From Planctomycetota bacterium (GTDB lineage: Bacteria > Planctomycetota > UBA1135 > UBA2386), in contig JACKHZ010000010.1 of assembly GCA_020638735.1 (NCBI GenBank), forward strand, positions 124,001 through 188,000: a DNA stretch of 64,000 bases, read 5' to 3'. The notes under the pieces were generated by a model. That model searched no databases. It had not been told where the DNA came from and saw only the letters and a program-made list of their open reading frames with translations. Shown piece by piece: positions 9,129 through 18,925 of this stretch. A program made the position numbers and the translations under genes. Position 1 is the first letter of the stretch, and the number at the start of each line of letters is the position of its first letter.

Positions 9129-12100
9129 AGATCCTCGCCATCCGCGGCCAGAACCTCGCCAGCCTGGCGCGCAACTTCGCCGTCGAGCTCGCGCAGCCGC
9201 CGCTGGCCGACGCCGGCCTGTTCGCCATCACCGGCCCGGTCGGCGCCGGCAAGAGCACGCTGCTCGACGCGATGTGCCTGGCGCTGTTCGACCGCACGCC
9301 GCGGCTGTCCGGCAGCGGCGGCGCCCCGGTCGGCGACGACGAGCGCGCGCAGGCCGACTGGCTGCGCGCCAACGACCCGCGTTCGCTGCTGCGCCGCGAC
9401 GCCGCCGACGGCTTCGCAGAGGTGGACTTCGTCGGCCGCGACGGCGTCGTCTACCGCGCGCGCTGGTCGGTGCGTCGCGCCTACCGCAAGGCCGACGGCC
9501 GCGTGCAGAAGCAGGAGCTGCTGCTGACCGAGCCCGGCCGCGACCTGGTCGTCGCCAGCGGCCTGCGCACCGAGGTGCTGGCCGCGATCCGGCAGCGGCT
9601 CGGCCTCGACTTCCAGCAGTTCTGCCGCTCGGTGCTGCTGGCGCAGGGCGAGTTCCACGCGTTCCTGCGCGCCGCGGCCGACGAACGCGCCAGGCTGCTC
9701 GAGACGCTGACCGGCGCGTCGATCTACCGGCGGCTGTCGAAGGCGGCGCACCAGCGACGACGCGACGGCGAGAAGGACGTCGCCCGGCTGCGCGAGCAGA
9801 TCACCCAGTGCGAGGTCCTGCCGGCCGAGCAGCGCGCGGCGCTGGAGGCGCGCCGCGGCCAGTTCGAGCAGCGCATCCTGCTGTGCAAGGCGGCGGTCGA
9901 GGCGGCGCAACGACACGTCAGCTGGCACGAGACGGCCGAGTTGCTGCAGCGCAGCGAGAGCGAAGCGACCGTCGGGCTGCAGGAGGCGCAGCGGCGCGTC
10001 GTCGGCGCCGCGGCGCGGCGCCAGGACCTCGAGCGCCGGCAGCGCGCGCTCGCGGCGGCGCCGCGCTGGGAGGTCGCGCAGGAGGCGCGGCTGGCGTTGC
10101 GCGAGGCGGAGCTGGCGTCGGCCGCGGCGACGAAGGAGCTGGCGAACGTGCAGCGGGGGCACGACACGGTCGATGCCCAGTTGAGGCGCGCGCTGCGCGA
10201 TTCGCTCGCCGTCGGCGAGGTGCCGCCGCTGGTCGAGGAGTTGCCGCGTTGGCGCGCGCTGCTCGAGCGGCTGGCGCGCGCCGAACAGGCGGGTCGCGCC
10301 GCGGCGTCGGCGCTGCCGGCCGCGGTCCGCACGGCCGAAGAGGCGACGCAGCGTCGCGAAGAGCTGCAGCGGGGCATCGCGCCGCTGGTCGAAGGGCTGG
10401 CGGCGGCCGACGAGGTCGCGCAGCGTGCGCTCGCGCGCGGTGAGCACGACGGCGCGGCGGTTGCATCGCGCCGCGCCGCGCGTTCGGCGCTGGCCGCCGA
10501 ACGCGACGTGCTGCGCAACGCCGAGAGCCTGGCCAAGGCCTGGTCGGACGCAACGACCGCGCGCGGTGCGGGCGATCGGCGGGCGGGGCAGCTGCGCGAG
10601 CTGCTGCGGCGCGCCGGCGCGGCGGCCGATCGGGCCGTGGCGGACGTCGCCGATGCGGAGCGGGCTTGCCTTGCCGCGCGGGACGCCGCGGCGCACGCCG
10701 AACGCCACCATGGTCTCGCGGCGCTGCGCGCGGAACTCGTCGACGGCGAAGGCTGTCCGCTGTGCGGCTCGCGCACGCACGACGTCGCGGCGTTCGCGGT
10801 CCCGCACGACCTCGCCGCGCTGCAGCAGGCGGCTGCCTCGGCCGAGGCGCGCCTCGCGGCGGCGCGCGCTGCCGCGTCGGAGCGCAAAGGCGACCATCGC
10901 GCGGCCCAGCGCGCGGCGGACGACGCTGCAGCCGCGGCGCAGACGCTGGGCGAGCGGGTCGACGCCGCGAGGGCGGCGCTGCGCGAGGCCGCGTCGAGGA
11001 TCGCCATGCCGTTGCCGGAGCACGGGGACGTGGCGGCGGCGGTGGCCGAGGGGATCGAGCATGCCCGCAGCCGGCTCGAGGCGCGCGAGCGGGACCTCGA
11101 GGCCGCGGATGCCGCGGCGGCTGCACAGGCCGACGAGCTGCGCTGCGCGCTCGCCGGCCAGGTCGCCGGACGGCAGGCGCTGCAGCGCGCGCGCGAGGAG
11201 CTCGCGGCCGCCGAAGCCGCCGAACGCGACGCCGTGGCACGGCTCGCCGCGCTGCACGGCGACGCCGAGCGCGCGCTCGCCGGGCTCGAGGAGGCGCGCC
11301 AGGAGCTGGGCGAGGCGTGTGCGAGCGCGCCGTTGGTGGCCCGCGTCGAAGCGCTCGGCGGCGCGCGCGTGGCGACGCTGGCGACGCTGCACGACTTCAG
11401 CTGCGCACGGCGGGTCGCGCGAGACGAGGTGACGACGGCGACGACCGCGCACGCCGCGGCAGGGGCTGCGGCGGCGCAGCGTCGCGCGGCGGCGGCAGCC
11501 GCCGAGCAGGCGCTGCAGCGGGCGCTGAACGACAGCGGCGTCGTCGAAGACGACGTCGCGGTGGCGTTCCGGCTCGGCGCGCAGGCGCTGCACGTGGAGG
11601 CCGAGGCGTTGCGCAAGCTCGACGATGAGGTGTTGCGGCTGCGCGCGGTCGTGCAGGAGCGCACCAAGCGGCGACGAGAGCACGACGAACACGACCGGCC
11701 GATGCTCGACAAGGAAGACGCGCTGGCGGCGCTCGAGCAGACGCGCGCGGAGCGCGCGTCGGTCGAGCGGCAGCGCGACGACGTGCACGTGAAGCTGGCG
11801 GTCGACGACGCGGCGAAGAAGCAGCTCGGCGCGCTCCTGCCCCGCGTCGAAGCGGCCGAGCAGCAGCTCGCGGTCTGGGTCGCGCTCGACGAGCTGATCG
11901 GCAGCAGCGGCGGGGACGCGTTCGCCGTGTTCGCGCAGGGCCTGACGCTCGACCTGCTGTTGCTCGAGGCCAACCGCCGCCTCGCCGAGCTCGCGCGTCG
12001 CTATCGGCTCGAGCGCATCGGCACCGGCGAGCTCGACTTCGTCGTCGTCGACCTCGACATGGGCGGCAACCGCCGCAGCCTGTGGTCGCTGTCGGGCGGG

Positions 12101-12376
12101 GAGACGTTCCTGGTGTCGCTGGCGCTGGCGCTCGCACTGGCCACGCTCGCCGCCGAGCACTCGCGCGTCGAGACGATGTTCCTCGACGAGGGCTTCGGCA
12201 CGCTCGACGCGCAGAACCTCGAGGTCGCGCTCGCCGCGCTCGACTCGCTGCAGGCCACCGGCTGCCAGGTCGGCGTCATCTCGCACGTCGACGGCTTCGC
12301 CGAGCGCATCGGCGCGGTGGTCGAGATCAGGCCCGAGGGCTCGGGGCAGAGTCGGGTGGTGGTGCCGGCGCGGTAG
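9125..12376 (+). CDS. sbcC: nuclease SbcCD subunit C (SMC-like ATPase)
   Basis: 1083 residues, start GTG overlapping the sbcD stop. Walker A is G-P-V-G-A-G-K-S-T (37-45). Two long Ala/Glu/Arg-rich coiled coils flank a zinc hook C544-P-L-C547, through which two molecules dimerise. The C-terminal ATPase lobe has the ABC signature L-S-G-G-E-T and the Walker B F-L-D-E (D1021, E1022). The protein is the Rad50-like ATPase that gates and extends SbcD nuclease activity on DNA ends and hairpins. The coiled coils are exceptionally alanine-rich, a composition effect of high GC, and generate long reverse-strand open frames that are not genes. Confidence 0.96.
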   Translation: MKILAIRGQNLASLARNFAVELAQPPLADAGLFAITGPVGAGKSTLLDAMCLALFDRTPRLSGSGGAPVGDDERAQADWLRANDPRSLLRRDAADGFAEVDFVGRDGVVYRARWSVRRAYRKADGRVQKQELLLTEPGRDLVVASGLRTEVLAAIRQRLGLDFQQFCRSVLLAQGEFHAFLRAAADERARLLETLTGASIYRRLSKAAHQRRRDGEKDVARLREQITQCEVLPAEQRAALEARRGQFEQRILLCKAAVEAAQRHVSWHETAELLQRSESEATVGLQEAQRRVVGAAARRQDLERRQRALAAAPRWEVAQEARLALREAELASAAATKELANVQRGHDTVDAQLRRALRDSLAVGEVPPLVEELPRWRALLERLARAEQAGRAAASALPAAVRTAEEATQRREELQRGIAPLVEGLAAADEVAQRALARGEHDGAAVASRRAARSALAAERDVLRNAESLAKAWSDATTARGAGDRRAGQLRELLRRAGAAADRAVADVADAERACLAARDAAAHAERHHGLAALRAELVDGEGCPLCGSRTHDVAAFAVPHDLAALQQAAASAEARLAAARAAASERKGDHRAAQRAADDAAAAAQTLGERVDAARAALREAASRIAMPLPEHGDVAAAVAEGIEHARSRLEARERDLEAADAAAAAQADELRCALAGQVAGRQALQRAREELAAAEAAERDAVARLAALHGDAERALAGLEEARQELGEACASAPLVARVEALGGARVATLATLHDFSCARRVARDEVTTATTAHAAAGAAAAQRRAAAAAAEQALQRALNDSGVVEDDVAVAFRLGAQALHVEAEALRKLDDEVLRLRAVVQERTKRRREHDEHDRPMLDKEDALAALEQTRAERASVERQRDDVHVKLAVDDAAKKQLGALLPRVEAAEQQLAVWVALDELIGSSGGDAFAVFAQGLTLDLLLLEANRRLAELARRYRLERIGTGELDFVVVDLDMGGNRRSLWSLSGGETFLVSLALALALATLAAEHSRVETMFLDEGFGTLDAQNLEVALAALDSLQATGCQVGVISHVDGFAERIGAVVEIRPEGSGQSRVVVPAR

Positions 12377-12389
12377 GGCCGCGGGGCTA

Positions 12390-12408
12390 CCGTCCGCATT
12401 CCGGACGG
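12390..12408. terminator. possible terminator hairpin after sbcC
   Basis: CCGTCCG-CATTC-CGGACGG, 7-bp arms and a 5-base loop, 14 bases after the sbcC stop. No T-run follows, so the call rests on position and symmetry. Confidence 0.4.
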
Positions 12409-12546
12409 AAGCGTTCTGGATGTGCGCACGATCCGGGCGCCACGGGCCGCGGCGCCGCCAGGCATGTCGCTTGCGCTGGCCGGGCGCGCCTGGAGACAGC
12501 AGACAGGATCTGTCCGGTGGGCGTGCATCCAACCCGACGACCAACC

Positions 12547-14487
12547 ATGCCATCGCCTTCGATCCGGGGAGTCACCGCGCTCCTGCACTGTGCCCGAACC
12601 TCCCTCGCAGCCGCCGCGCTGACGCTGGCCTGCGCCTTGTCGGGTGAGGCATCGGGCCAGCAGCTCGTGCTGCCCTACTTCTCGACGCTCACCGAGTCAC
12701 AGCAGCAGGAGGGCAGCAACGGTGCGTCCACCTGGTGGGCTGACTACGCGACCCGCTTCCAGGTCGTCTACGACGCCGAGAACTTCCTCGACGCCGGGGT
12801 CTCGGGGCCGATCACGATCACGCGCCTGCGGTTTCGCGCCGAGGATGGCGAGAGCAACCTGGGCGGGCAGGTGTTCCAGAACGTGCAGATCGAGCTCGGC
12901 TCGACGAGCGTCGCCAGCACGTTCGTCTCGTCGAACTGGAGCGTGAACCGGGCTGCCGCGACGCTGGCGCCGCCGTTCACGACGACGGTCGTGGTCGCGC
13001 CGGCCTCGGGGGCGGTGCCCAACGACTACGTCATCGACATCGACCTGCTGGCGCTGGGCGGCGCGTTCACCTTCGACGCGACCGGGCCCGAACGGAACCT
13101 CTTCCTCGAGGTCACGCTGCCCAACGCGCCGGTCGGGGCCGCGCCGCTGTCGCTGGTGCCTTTCCAGGATGGCACGCCCTACCACTGTCGCGGTGTCTAC
13201 CGGACCGCCTTCAGCAGCAGCGGTCATCTTTCCAACAAGCCGCCGGTGATGGCCATCGAGTTCGTCGGCAGCGGCGGCAGCACGGCGCTGATCCCGGCGA
13301 CCAACGAATACCTCGGCGCGTCGTGCGGCGGTTCGCCATCGGCCTTCTACGAGCGGTTCTTGACGGGCGACCAGTTCGACCTCGGGGGCGGGCTAACCAT
13401 CACGCCGGACGTCTATCCGTCGCCCACGGTCTACACCGTCACGGCGGGCGCGCCGCCGGTCGACGGCGGCAAGGTCAACGCGGTTCCGAGCAGCGTCGCC
13501 GACAGCGCGGCGGTGCCGCATCCGCTCGGCTTCACGTTCTCCTATCCGGGCGGCTCGACCAACGTCGTCTCGCCCGACACCGACGGCAACGTGCAGCTCA
13601 TCTCGACGACGTTCTCGGACGCGTTCCCGTCCATAGACAAGTTCCTGGGCAAGGGCGTGACGACGACCTACTGGCCGCGGTTCTCGTTGTTCTGGCACGA
13701 CCTGCACGCCGGCCGCAACACCGCCACGCACCCGAACTCCGGCCTGCACGTGCTCACCGACACCAGCGGCGGGCCCGGCAACGCCGTGTTCTATGCCACA
13801 TGGCTCGACGTCGGCCGGAGCAACTCGGTGACGGGCGTGGGCGTCGGCGGTCACGGAGTCTTCACCATGCAGTGTGCGATCCATCAGGCGACCGGCGTCG
13901 TCGAGTTCCGCTACGGCGCGATGGGCATGGTCGGCGCCGGCAGCGCGAGCTCGGACATCAGCGCGATGGTCGGCTTCTCGCGCGGCATCATCGGCGGCTT
14001 CGGCGGTGTGCGATCGGTCGATCCGCAGACGCGCGACCTCTCGGCCGAGCTGCCGTTCACGACCATGGTCGAGGGGACGCGGGCGAACCTCCGGTTGCGG
14101 CCGATGTCGGCGACGCAGTTCCCCGGGCCGAACTACGGCGCGCGGATGTGGGCGGGACAGCATGTCCGGTGGGACATCGACAACTTCCCCGCGAACGCGT
14201 CGATCGGCGCGCTGGTGCTCGATCTCACGCACGTCAGCCCCGGTCTGCAGATCCCCGGCCTGATCGCTCCCGGCTGCCACCTCGGTCTGGTGTTCGATCC
14301 GCTGGCGTGGCAAGTGTTCCCGCTGCAGGGCGTCGGGACGGTGTCGACGACGCCGTTGACGGTGCCGTCCGGGGCGATCGGTGCGGTGGTCTACTCGCAG
14401 TTCCTGGTGCTCGACGGCCTGTTCGGTGCGCCCGAGCTCGTGACGGCGTCGTCCAACGTGCTGAAGCAGACGGTGGGTCTGCCGTAG
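12547..14487 (+). CDS. large secreted beta-rich protein, unknown
   Basis: 646 residues. ATG 12547 begins a signal peptide (MPSPSIRGVTALLHCARTSL, then an A/L core, cleavage at GEASG before QQ). The mature protein is G/T/S/V-rich and beta-structured. The C-terminus has the strand A-V-V-Y-S-Q-F-L-V-L-D followed by S-S-N, matching the six-member signature described in the findings, and two cysteines. No catalytic motif is visible; a surface or extracellular structural or adhesion role is inferred. An upstream in-frame extension to 12082 overlaps sbcC and is rejected. Its 3' end converges on the trehalose operon and is the left border of the 145-bp repeat island. Confidence 0.8.
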   Translation: MPSPSIRGVTALLHCARTSLAAAALTLACALSGEASGQQLVLPYFSTLTESQQQEGSNGASTWWADYATRFQVVYDAENFLDAGVSGPITITRLRFRAEDGESNLGGQVFQNVQIELGSTSVASTFVSSNWSVNRAAATLAPPFTTTVVVAPASGAVPNDYVIDIDLLALGGAFTFDATGPERNLFLEVTLPNAPVGAAPLSLVPFQDGTPYHCRGVYRTAFSSSGHLSNKPPVMAIEFVGSGGSTALIPATNEYLGASCGGSPSAFYERFLTGDQFDLGGGLTITPDVYPSPTVYTVTAGAPPVDGGKVNAVPSSVADSAAVPHPLGFTFSYPGGSTNVVSPDTDGNVQLISTTFSDAFPSIDKFLGKGVTTTYWPRFSLFWHDLHAGRNTATHPNSGLHVLTDTSGGPGNAVFYATWLDVGRSNSVTGVGVGGHGVFTMQCAIHQATGVVEFRYGAMGMVGAGSASSDISAMVGFSRGIIGGFGGVRSVDPQTRDLSAELPFTTMVEGTRANLRLRPMSATQFPGPNYGARMWAGQHVRWDIDNFPANASIGALVLDLTHVSPGLQIPGLIAPGCHLGLVFDPLAWQVFPLQGVGTVSTTPLTVPSGAIGAVVYSQFLVLDGLFGAPELVTASSNVLKQTVGLP

Positions 14488-14497
14488 GTCTGCCGAT

Positions 14498-14642
14498 CGC
14501 GCCGCCGCCCCGCTACGCGCGCGTCGGCGGGTGCTCCTGCTGGCCCTCGAGCGCGAGCGCGCAGTCGATCAGCGCCAGGTGGCTGTAGGCCTGCGGGAAG
14601 TTGCCGAGCTGGCGGCGCGTGGCGAAGTCGAGGTCCTCGGCG
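14498..14642. repeat. 145-bp direct repeat, left copy
   Basis: Identical over 145 bases to 21006-21150 (constant offset 6508). The flanking bases differ immediately on both sides. The right copy is the native 3' end of the GH15 gene plus 15 bases beyond its stop, so this left copy is the derived one. The two copies bound a 6363-base segment (14643-21005). Confidence 0.95.
14513..14642 (-). pseudogene. duplicated 3' fragment of the GH15 hydrolase gene
   Basis: On the reverse strand this encodes the last 42 residues of the GH15 protein (from about A-E-D-L-D-F-A-T-R-R to H-P-P-T-R-A) and its TAG stop, with 100% nucleotide identity to 21021-21150. It has no start and no upstream reading frame. 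It is a by-product of insertion of the adjacent island. Confidence 0.93.
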
Positions 14643-14770
14643 TCCGGTCGCTTCCTTTTGCCGAGTCTTCTCGACAAACCCCGGGACTTCCTGCTCGACG
14701 CATACCACGATGGGATGCTCGGAGGCTCAGCGTGGGCCTCCGATCGAGAGTCAGGAGAAGAAGGAACCCA

Positions 14771-17700
14771 ATGCCATCGATCCGCACGTCGTACCTACGT
14801 CGCAAGCAGTCACGGCTGCGCCAGCTACATTCGCTCGCTCCGATCGCGCTGCTTACCGTCGCCCTGCTGCCAGGGGCCGGCTTGCTCGCCCAGCAGGGGG
14901 TGGTTCCGACCACGGCCCCCGTCGAACAGAGCGTGTTCAGCAGCACGGTCGGCAACTTCTTTGACAACACCCGGGGCAACCTGGTTCGACACCAGCTCGG
15001 TCACATCTCGCCTATCGCGATCGACCAGGCGGGCGGCGCCTACCTCTTCGCGCCGAACAACGCTGGTCAGCGTGTCTCGATCACCTACCTGCCGACCGAC
15101 ACGATGATCGGTGAGATCTTCACCGGTCCCGGCATCACGTCACTCAAGTCCCGGCCTACGACCGTCGAGGGTTGGGCCACCGACTCCATCAACGGCTGTG
15201 TCAGCGTGATCGATCCGTTCACGCTGCGCATCATGCGTACGATCCCGGTGAGCAAGGAACCGCACGGTATCGCGTTCCTGGCCGACGGCTCTCGGGCCTA
15301 CGTCACCTGCTCGGCGGACGCCAAGGTTGACGTCATCGATTGCGCGACCTACTCGGTCGTCCAGTCGATCACCATCCCCGGTGTCGCGCCGCGCGGCATT
15401 GCCATCGCGGGCAACACGGTTTGGGTGGCTTCGTTCTACTCGGGCAACAACACGGCGGCGAAGCGTGAGGCGCTGTCCTTCGCGATCGCCGGTCCGGCCA
15501 GTTCTCAGTCCATCGTCGAACCGGGGCCTGCTTCAGGCGACACGGCTTTGCCGGACGGGGACTTGTTCGCCATCACGATCACGGCGAGCGCGGCGACCGA
15601 CTTCCTCGACGCCAACCAGACGGTCTCCGGAGTCGGCACGATCCTGTTCAACTTGCACGCGCATCCGACCAAGAGCGAGTTGTGGATCCCCAACACGGAC
15701 GCGCTGAACCGCATCGTCGGCGAAGCCAGCTTCACCGACGGGCAGGTCGTGTCCAACCGCATCAGCATCGTCGACCCGACGACGTCGGCGATCACGGTCC
15801 TCGATCTCGAAACTCTGGCAGCCAATGCCGGCTTGCCCAACTCCGCGCAACCGGTCGCAGTCGAGTTCGACACCGTCAACGACCTGGCCTTCGTCGCGGC
15901 GTTCGGGAGCGATGCCGTGCTGGTAATCGACACGTCGGCGACGAATCCGTCCGGCTACACGCTCGTCGATCGTCACCTCCTTACTCCGCTCACCCCACCG
16001 ATGCCCCCGGGCGGATCGACTCCGGCTCCCGTGCCTTCGCGGTGCGGCCCCCGTGGTCTCGTGTTGTTGCCGGGCGGCGATGAGCTGGTGGTCTTCAATG
16101 GGATCGACAACTCCTACTCGCGCGTTGACCTGACGGCGTCGGGCTCCACGGCGCCGACGGCCATGACTCTGGGATTCGATCCGACGCCCGCGGCGGTCAA
16201 GCGCGGCCTCGGCCACCTCGCCAACGCTGACCACTCCGCCACGGGCACCAGCTCGTGCTTCTCGTGTCACGTCGACGGCCACTTCGACATGCTGATGTGG
16301 GACCTGTCGGCGTTCACCGACACCGCGCCCCTCGGTGGCAAGCCGCAGTTGGAGATCGACAACAAGGGGCCGATGGCGACACAGAGTCTGCGTGGCCTGG
16401 CCCAGGCCGGTCCGCTTCACTGGCGGGGTGAGCGCGCACAGCTCACCGACTTCAACGTCGGTGGCTTCGTCGGTCTGCTGAAGCGGTCCGCGCCGCTGAC
16501 GGTCGAAGAGTTCGACGAGGTCGAAGCGGGGACCAACTCACTCGTCTACCCGAGCAATCCACGCCAGCAGCCGAGTCGGGTGTTCACTTCGACGGAGGCC
16601 ATTGGCCTCGACAAGTTCCGCAACCAGCTGGCTGTTGGCGGCTTTTCGTGTGCTTCCTGCCACCGACTGCCACTGGGCACGAGTTGCGAACTGCAGCCGC
16701 TTCTTACCTCGGGTGGGCCAGCTGCCTCCGCCAAGGTTGCGCATCTGCGTGGCGTGGGTGACAAGCTCTCGCCATCGGTGCCCGTGTTCACCTCGTCTGG
16801 CTACACGAGTCCGGACTTCGTCAACCGCACGACCAACGGTTGGGGCCTGACGCACGCTGGCTCGATTGACTCGCTGTTCAACTTCGTGGATCAGTTCCCT
16901 GGGGTCAACGGGTCGAACCCGTCGTCGGACTTCCGCACGGAGATCGCGGCGTTCGCTGAAGCCTTCGACACTGGGCTTGCACCGAGCACGGCATGGCAGC
17001 AGACGCTACAGCCAGGACCCAATGCGCTGGTCGACTGGACGAACGCGCTCAACAGCACGGTGATCCCCCAACGCAATGCAGGCAACTGTGACTTCGTCAT
17101 CGCCGGCACGGTGCAACTCAGCACCGGCTACTTCGGCTTCTCCCTTGCCTGGGACCATCAGGTGGGAGCGTGGCAGACCGGGATCAACGGGGTCGTCTTC
17201 TCCGACAACGATGTCTTTCAATACACACTCAACTCGGGGCTGCCCGTCACGGTATTCGGCATGCCGCTCGGTACTGGCTGGCGCTTCGGCGTCGACCGCG
17301 ATCTCGATGGGCTGCTGAACGACTCTGAAGGTGCCTACACCCCATTCAAGGCATCGGATGTCTGGACCCCAGACTCGGACATGGACGGCATTCCGGATGG
17401 GCTCGAGACGCCGTATGGCTTGGATCCGCGGGTCAATCAGGGCCTTTCCTCGCCCGACAACGTGGCGCCGACCATCGTCGGTGGGCCAATTGTCGTGTTC
17501 ACGACTCACAGCACCTGCAAGATCGAGTTCACCACGAACGAACCCGCCCGCGTCGAGATCGTCAATGGCGTCGCGGGGACGCCGAGCCCCGCGGATGGTC
17601 GTTACGACGTCAACCACTCCATCTACGTCCGAGAACTCGTCGAGGGCGCGACAACCAACGTTGACGTGATCCTGGTCGACGCCATCGGCAACGGCACTCC

Positions 17701-18121
17701 GGTGGCGTCGCCGATCAGCATCCCGGTCACTACCGATCTCATCGGGGATGGGTCACATGTCACTGGCCTGCAGATCGTCACGTTCGCCAGTCCGACGATC
17801 ACAGTCCGCGCGACGGTCGAGTCCTACCTCGTTCCGACCTTCAACATGGCCGGGCACGAGGTCCATCTGTTCGCCTACGCCGACGCGCCCGGTGTCGCGT
17901 TCGAGAAGCTGACGCCGCTGCCCTACGGGGTGGCGGGAACCGTCGTCAGCGGCACGACCGTGGACTTCCAGCTGACGGTTCCGCCGAGCGTGCTCGCGGC
18001 AGCCCCGGGCACTCGGCGGATCCACTACGGCGTGCGGTTGATCCTGCCTGGTTCGGCGACGTCGGCGAAGCCCTACATCGAAGGCAAGGACGTGCTGAGC
18101 TTCCGCGTGCAGACATTCTGA
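14771..18121 (+). CDS. secreted beta-propeller protein with two c-type haem sites
   Basis: 1116 residues; ATG 14771 is preceded by purine-rich AGGAG and AAGGA. A long signal peptide (RRKQSRLRQ then a hydrophobic core ending ALLPGAGLLA before QQ) exports it. Residues about 60-460 form a YVTN-type beta-propeller (repeated G-I-A-F-L-x-D-G-S-x-A-Y-V and V-x-V-I-D). Then come two c-haem motifs, C-F-S-C-H and C-A-S-C-H, spaced about 140 residues apart as in MauG/di-haem peroxidase-like proteins. Near residue 860 there are D-x-D-x-D calcium-type loops and a C-terminal beta domain. It is probably a periplasmic or surface electron-transfer or oxidoreductase protein. Its third-position GC and codon choice look visibly lower than in neighbours, which supports acquisition with the island. 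The substrate is unknown. Confidence 0.85.
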   Translation: MPSIRTSYLRRKQSRLRQLHSLAPIALLTVALLPGAGLLAQQGVVPTTAPVEQSVFSSTVGNFFDNTRGNLVRHQLGHISPIAIDQAGGAYLFAPNNAGQRVSITYLPTDTMIGEIFTGPGITSLKSRPTTVEGWATDSINGCVSVIDPFTLRIMRTIPVSKEPHGIAFLADGSRAYVTCSADAKVDVIDCATYSVVQSITIPGVAPRGIAIAGNTVWVASFYSGNNTAAKREALSFAIAGPASSQSIVEPGPASGDTALPDGDLFAITITASAATDFLDANQTVSGVGTILFNLHAHPTKSELWIPNTDALNRIVGEASFTDGQVVSNRISIVDPTTSAITVLDLETLAANAGLPNSAQPVAVEFDTVNDLAFVAAFGSDAVLVIDTSATNPSGYTLVDRHLLTPLTPPMPPGGSTPAPVPSRCGPRGLVLLPGGDELVVFNGIDNSYSRVDLTASGSTAPTAMTLGFDPTPAAVKRGLGHLANADHSATGTSSCFSCHVDGHFDMLMWDLSAFTDTAPLGGKPQLEIDNKGPMATQSLRGLAQAGPLHWRGERAQLTDFNVGGFVGLLKRSAPLTVEEFDEVEAGTNSLVYPSNPRQQPSRVFTSTEAIGLDKFRNQLAVGGFSCASCHRLPLGTSCELQPLLTSGGPAASAKVAHLRGVGDKLSPSVPVFTSSGYTSPDFVNRTTNGWGLTHAGSIDSLFNFVDQFPGVNGSNPSSDFRTEIAAFAEAFDTGLAPSTAWQQTLQPGPNALVDWTNALNSTVIPQRNAGNCDFVIAGTVQLSTGYFGFSLAWDHQVGAWQTGINGVVFSDNDVFQYTLNSGLPVTVFGMPLGTGWRFGVDRDLDGLLNDSEGAYTPFKASDVWTPDSDMDGIPDGLETPYGLDPRVNQGLSSPDNVAPTIVGGPIVVFTTHSTCKIEFTTNEPARVEIVNGVAGTPSPADGRYDVNHSIYVRELVEGATTNVDVILVDAIGNGTPVASPISIPVTTDLIGDGSHVTGLQIVTFASPTITVRATVESYLVPTFNMAGHEVHLFAYADAPGVAFEKLTPLPYGVAGTVVSGTTVDFQLTVPPSVLAAAPGTRRIHYGVRLILPGSATSAKPYIEGKDVLSFRVQTF

Positions 18122-18227
18122 TCGCGGCGGGTTGCCCGACCCGAAGCTCTGGCCCGCACGCGCTGCATGCGTAACCGTCGCGTGAAGCACATCTGGTCGC
18201 GGCAGCCGCGCTCGGCATCGTGCCGGC

Positions 18228-18524
18228 ATGCAACGACGCAAGGAGATGACCGCGCTGCTGGCGCGGCGTGAGCGCGAGGGCCTGAGCCTGCGCGAGTTGT
18301 CCGAAGAGACCGGGATCCCGTTCGGCACGCTGTCCTGGTGGTGCTGGCGCCTGCGGCAGGATTCTGCTGGTCGGCAACCTGCAGATGCGTTCGTCGAGGT
18401 GGAATTGCCGCCAGCGGTCCGCGGTGAAGTCGTCGTGCGTGTTGCCGACATCGAGATCGCGGCTCCTGCCGGGGCGGACATCGACTGGCTCCGCGATCTG
18501 ATCAACGCGCTGCGGCCATGCTGA
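18228..18524 (+). CDS. tnpA: IS66 accessory protein TnpA (first copy)
   Basis: 98 residues with an N-terminal helix-turn-helix-like segment (S-L-R-E-L-S-E-E-T-G-I-P-F-G-T-L-S-W-W, residues 20-38) as in IS66 TnpA proteins. These assist transposition. The nucleotide sequence is identical to the copy at 18629-18925. In this copy the following tnpB is cut off, so it is not part of an intact tnpABC operon. Confidence 0.9.
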   Translation: MQRRKEMTALLARREREGLSLRELSEETGIPFGTLSWWCWRLRQDSAGRQPADAFVEVELPPAVRGEVVVRVADIEIAAPAGADIDWLRDLINALRPC

Positions 18525-18586
18525 GCCTGCCGTCGAGCATTCGCATTTTCGTTGCTCGCGACGCAGTCGACGTAACCGTCGCGTGA
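18518..18586 (+). pseudogene. truncated tnpB fragment
   Basis: Begins at the same overlapping ATG as full tnpB (ATGCTGA, overlapping the tnpA stop). It keeps 18 codons, then runs into the second IS left end at 18572 and stops after four more codons. It is a direct product of the 401-bp duplication. Confidence 0.88.
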
Positions 18587-18628
18587 AGCACATCTGGTCG
18601 CGGCAGCCGCGCTCGGCATCGTGCCGGC

Positions 18629-18925
18629 ATGCAACGACGCAAGGAGATGACCGCGCTGCTGGCGCGGCGTGAGCGCGAGGGCCTGAGCCTGCGCGAGTTG
18701 TCCGAAGAGACCGGGATCCCGTTCGGCACGCTGTCCTGGTGGTGCTGGCGCCTGCGGCAGGATTCTGCTGGTCGGCAACCTGCAGATGCGTTCGTCGAGG
18801 TGGAATTGCCGCCAGCGGTCCGCGGTGAAGTCGTCGTGCGTGTTGCCGACATCGAGATCGCGGCTCCTGCCGGGGCGGACATCGACTGGCTCCGCGATCT
18901 GATCAACGCGCTGCGGCCATGCTGA
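18629..18925 (+). CDS. tnpA: IS66 accessory protein TnpA (second copy)
   Basis: Identical in sequence to the copy at 18228-18524. This is the copy in the intact tnpA-tnpB-tnpC order: its stop overlaps the tnpB start (ATGCTGA). It has the same helix-turn-helix-like N-terminal half and an acidic C-terminal half. Confidence 0.92.
   Translation: MQRRKEMTALLARREREGLSLRELSEETGIPFGTLSWWCWRLRQDSAGRQPADAFVEVELPPAVRGEVVVRVADIEIAAPAGADIDWLRDLINALRPC

Noticed and set aside
12082..12546. N-terminal extension of the secreted protein at 12547
   Set aside because: It overlaps sbcC in another frame and lacks a signal peptide; ATG 12547 begins one.
8999..12553. 1184-codon open frame on the reverse strand over sbcC
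   Set aside because: It is an antisense shadow of sbcC: its composition is Arg/Gln/Ala/His-rich with no domain, while the forward frame carries all SbcC motifs.
14643..14770. Separate small gene before the propeller protein
   Set aside because: No start with a ribosome site and no stable frame; this stretch is leader for the propeller gene.
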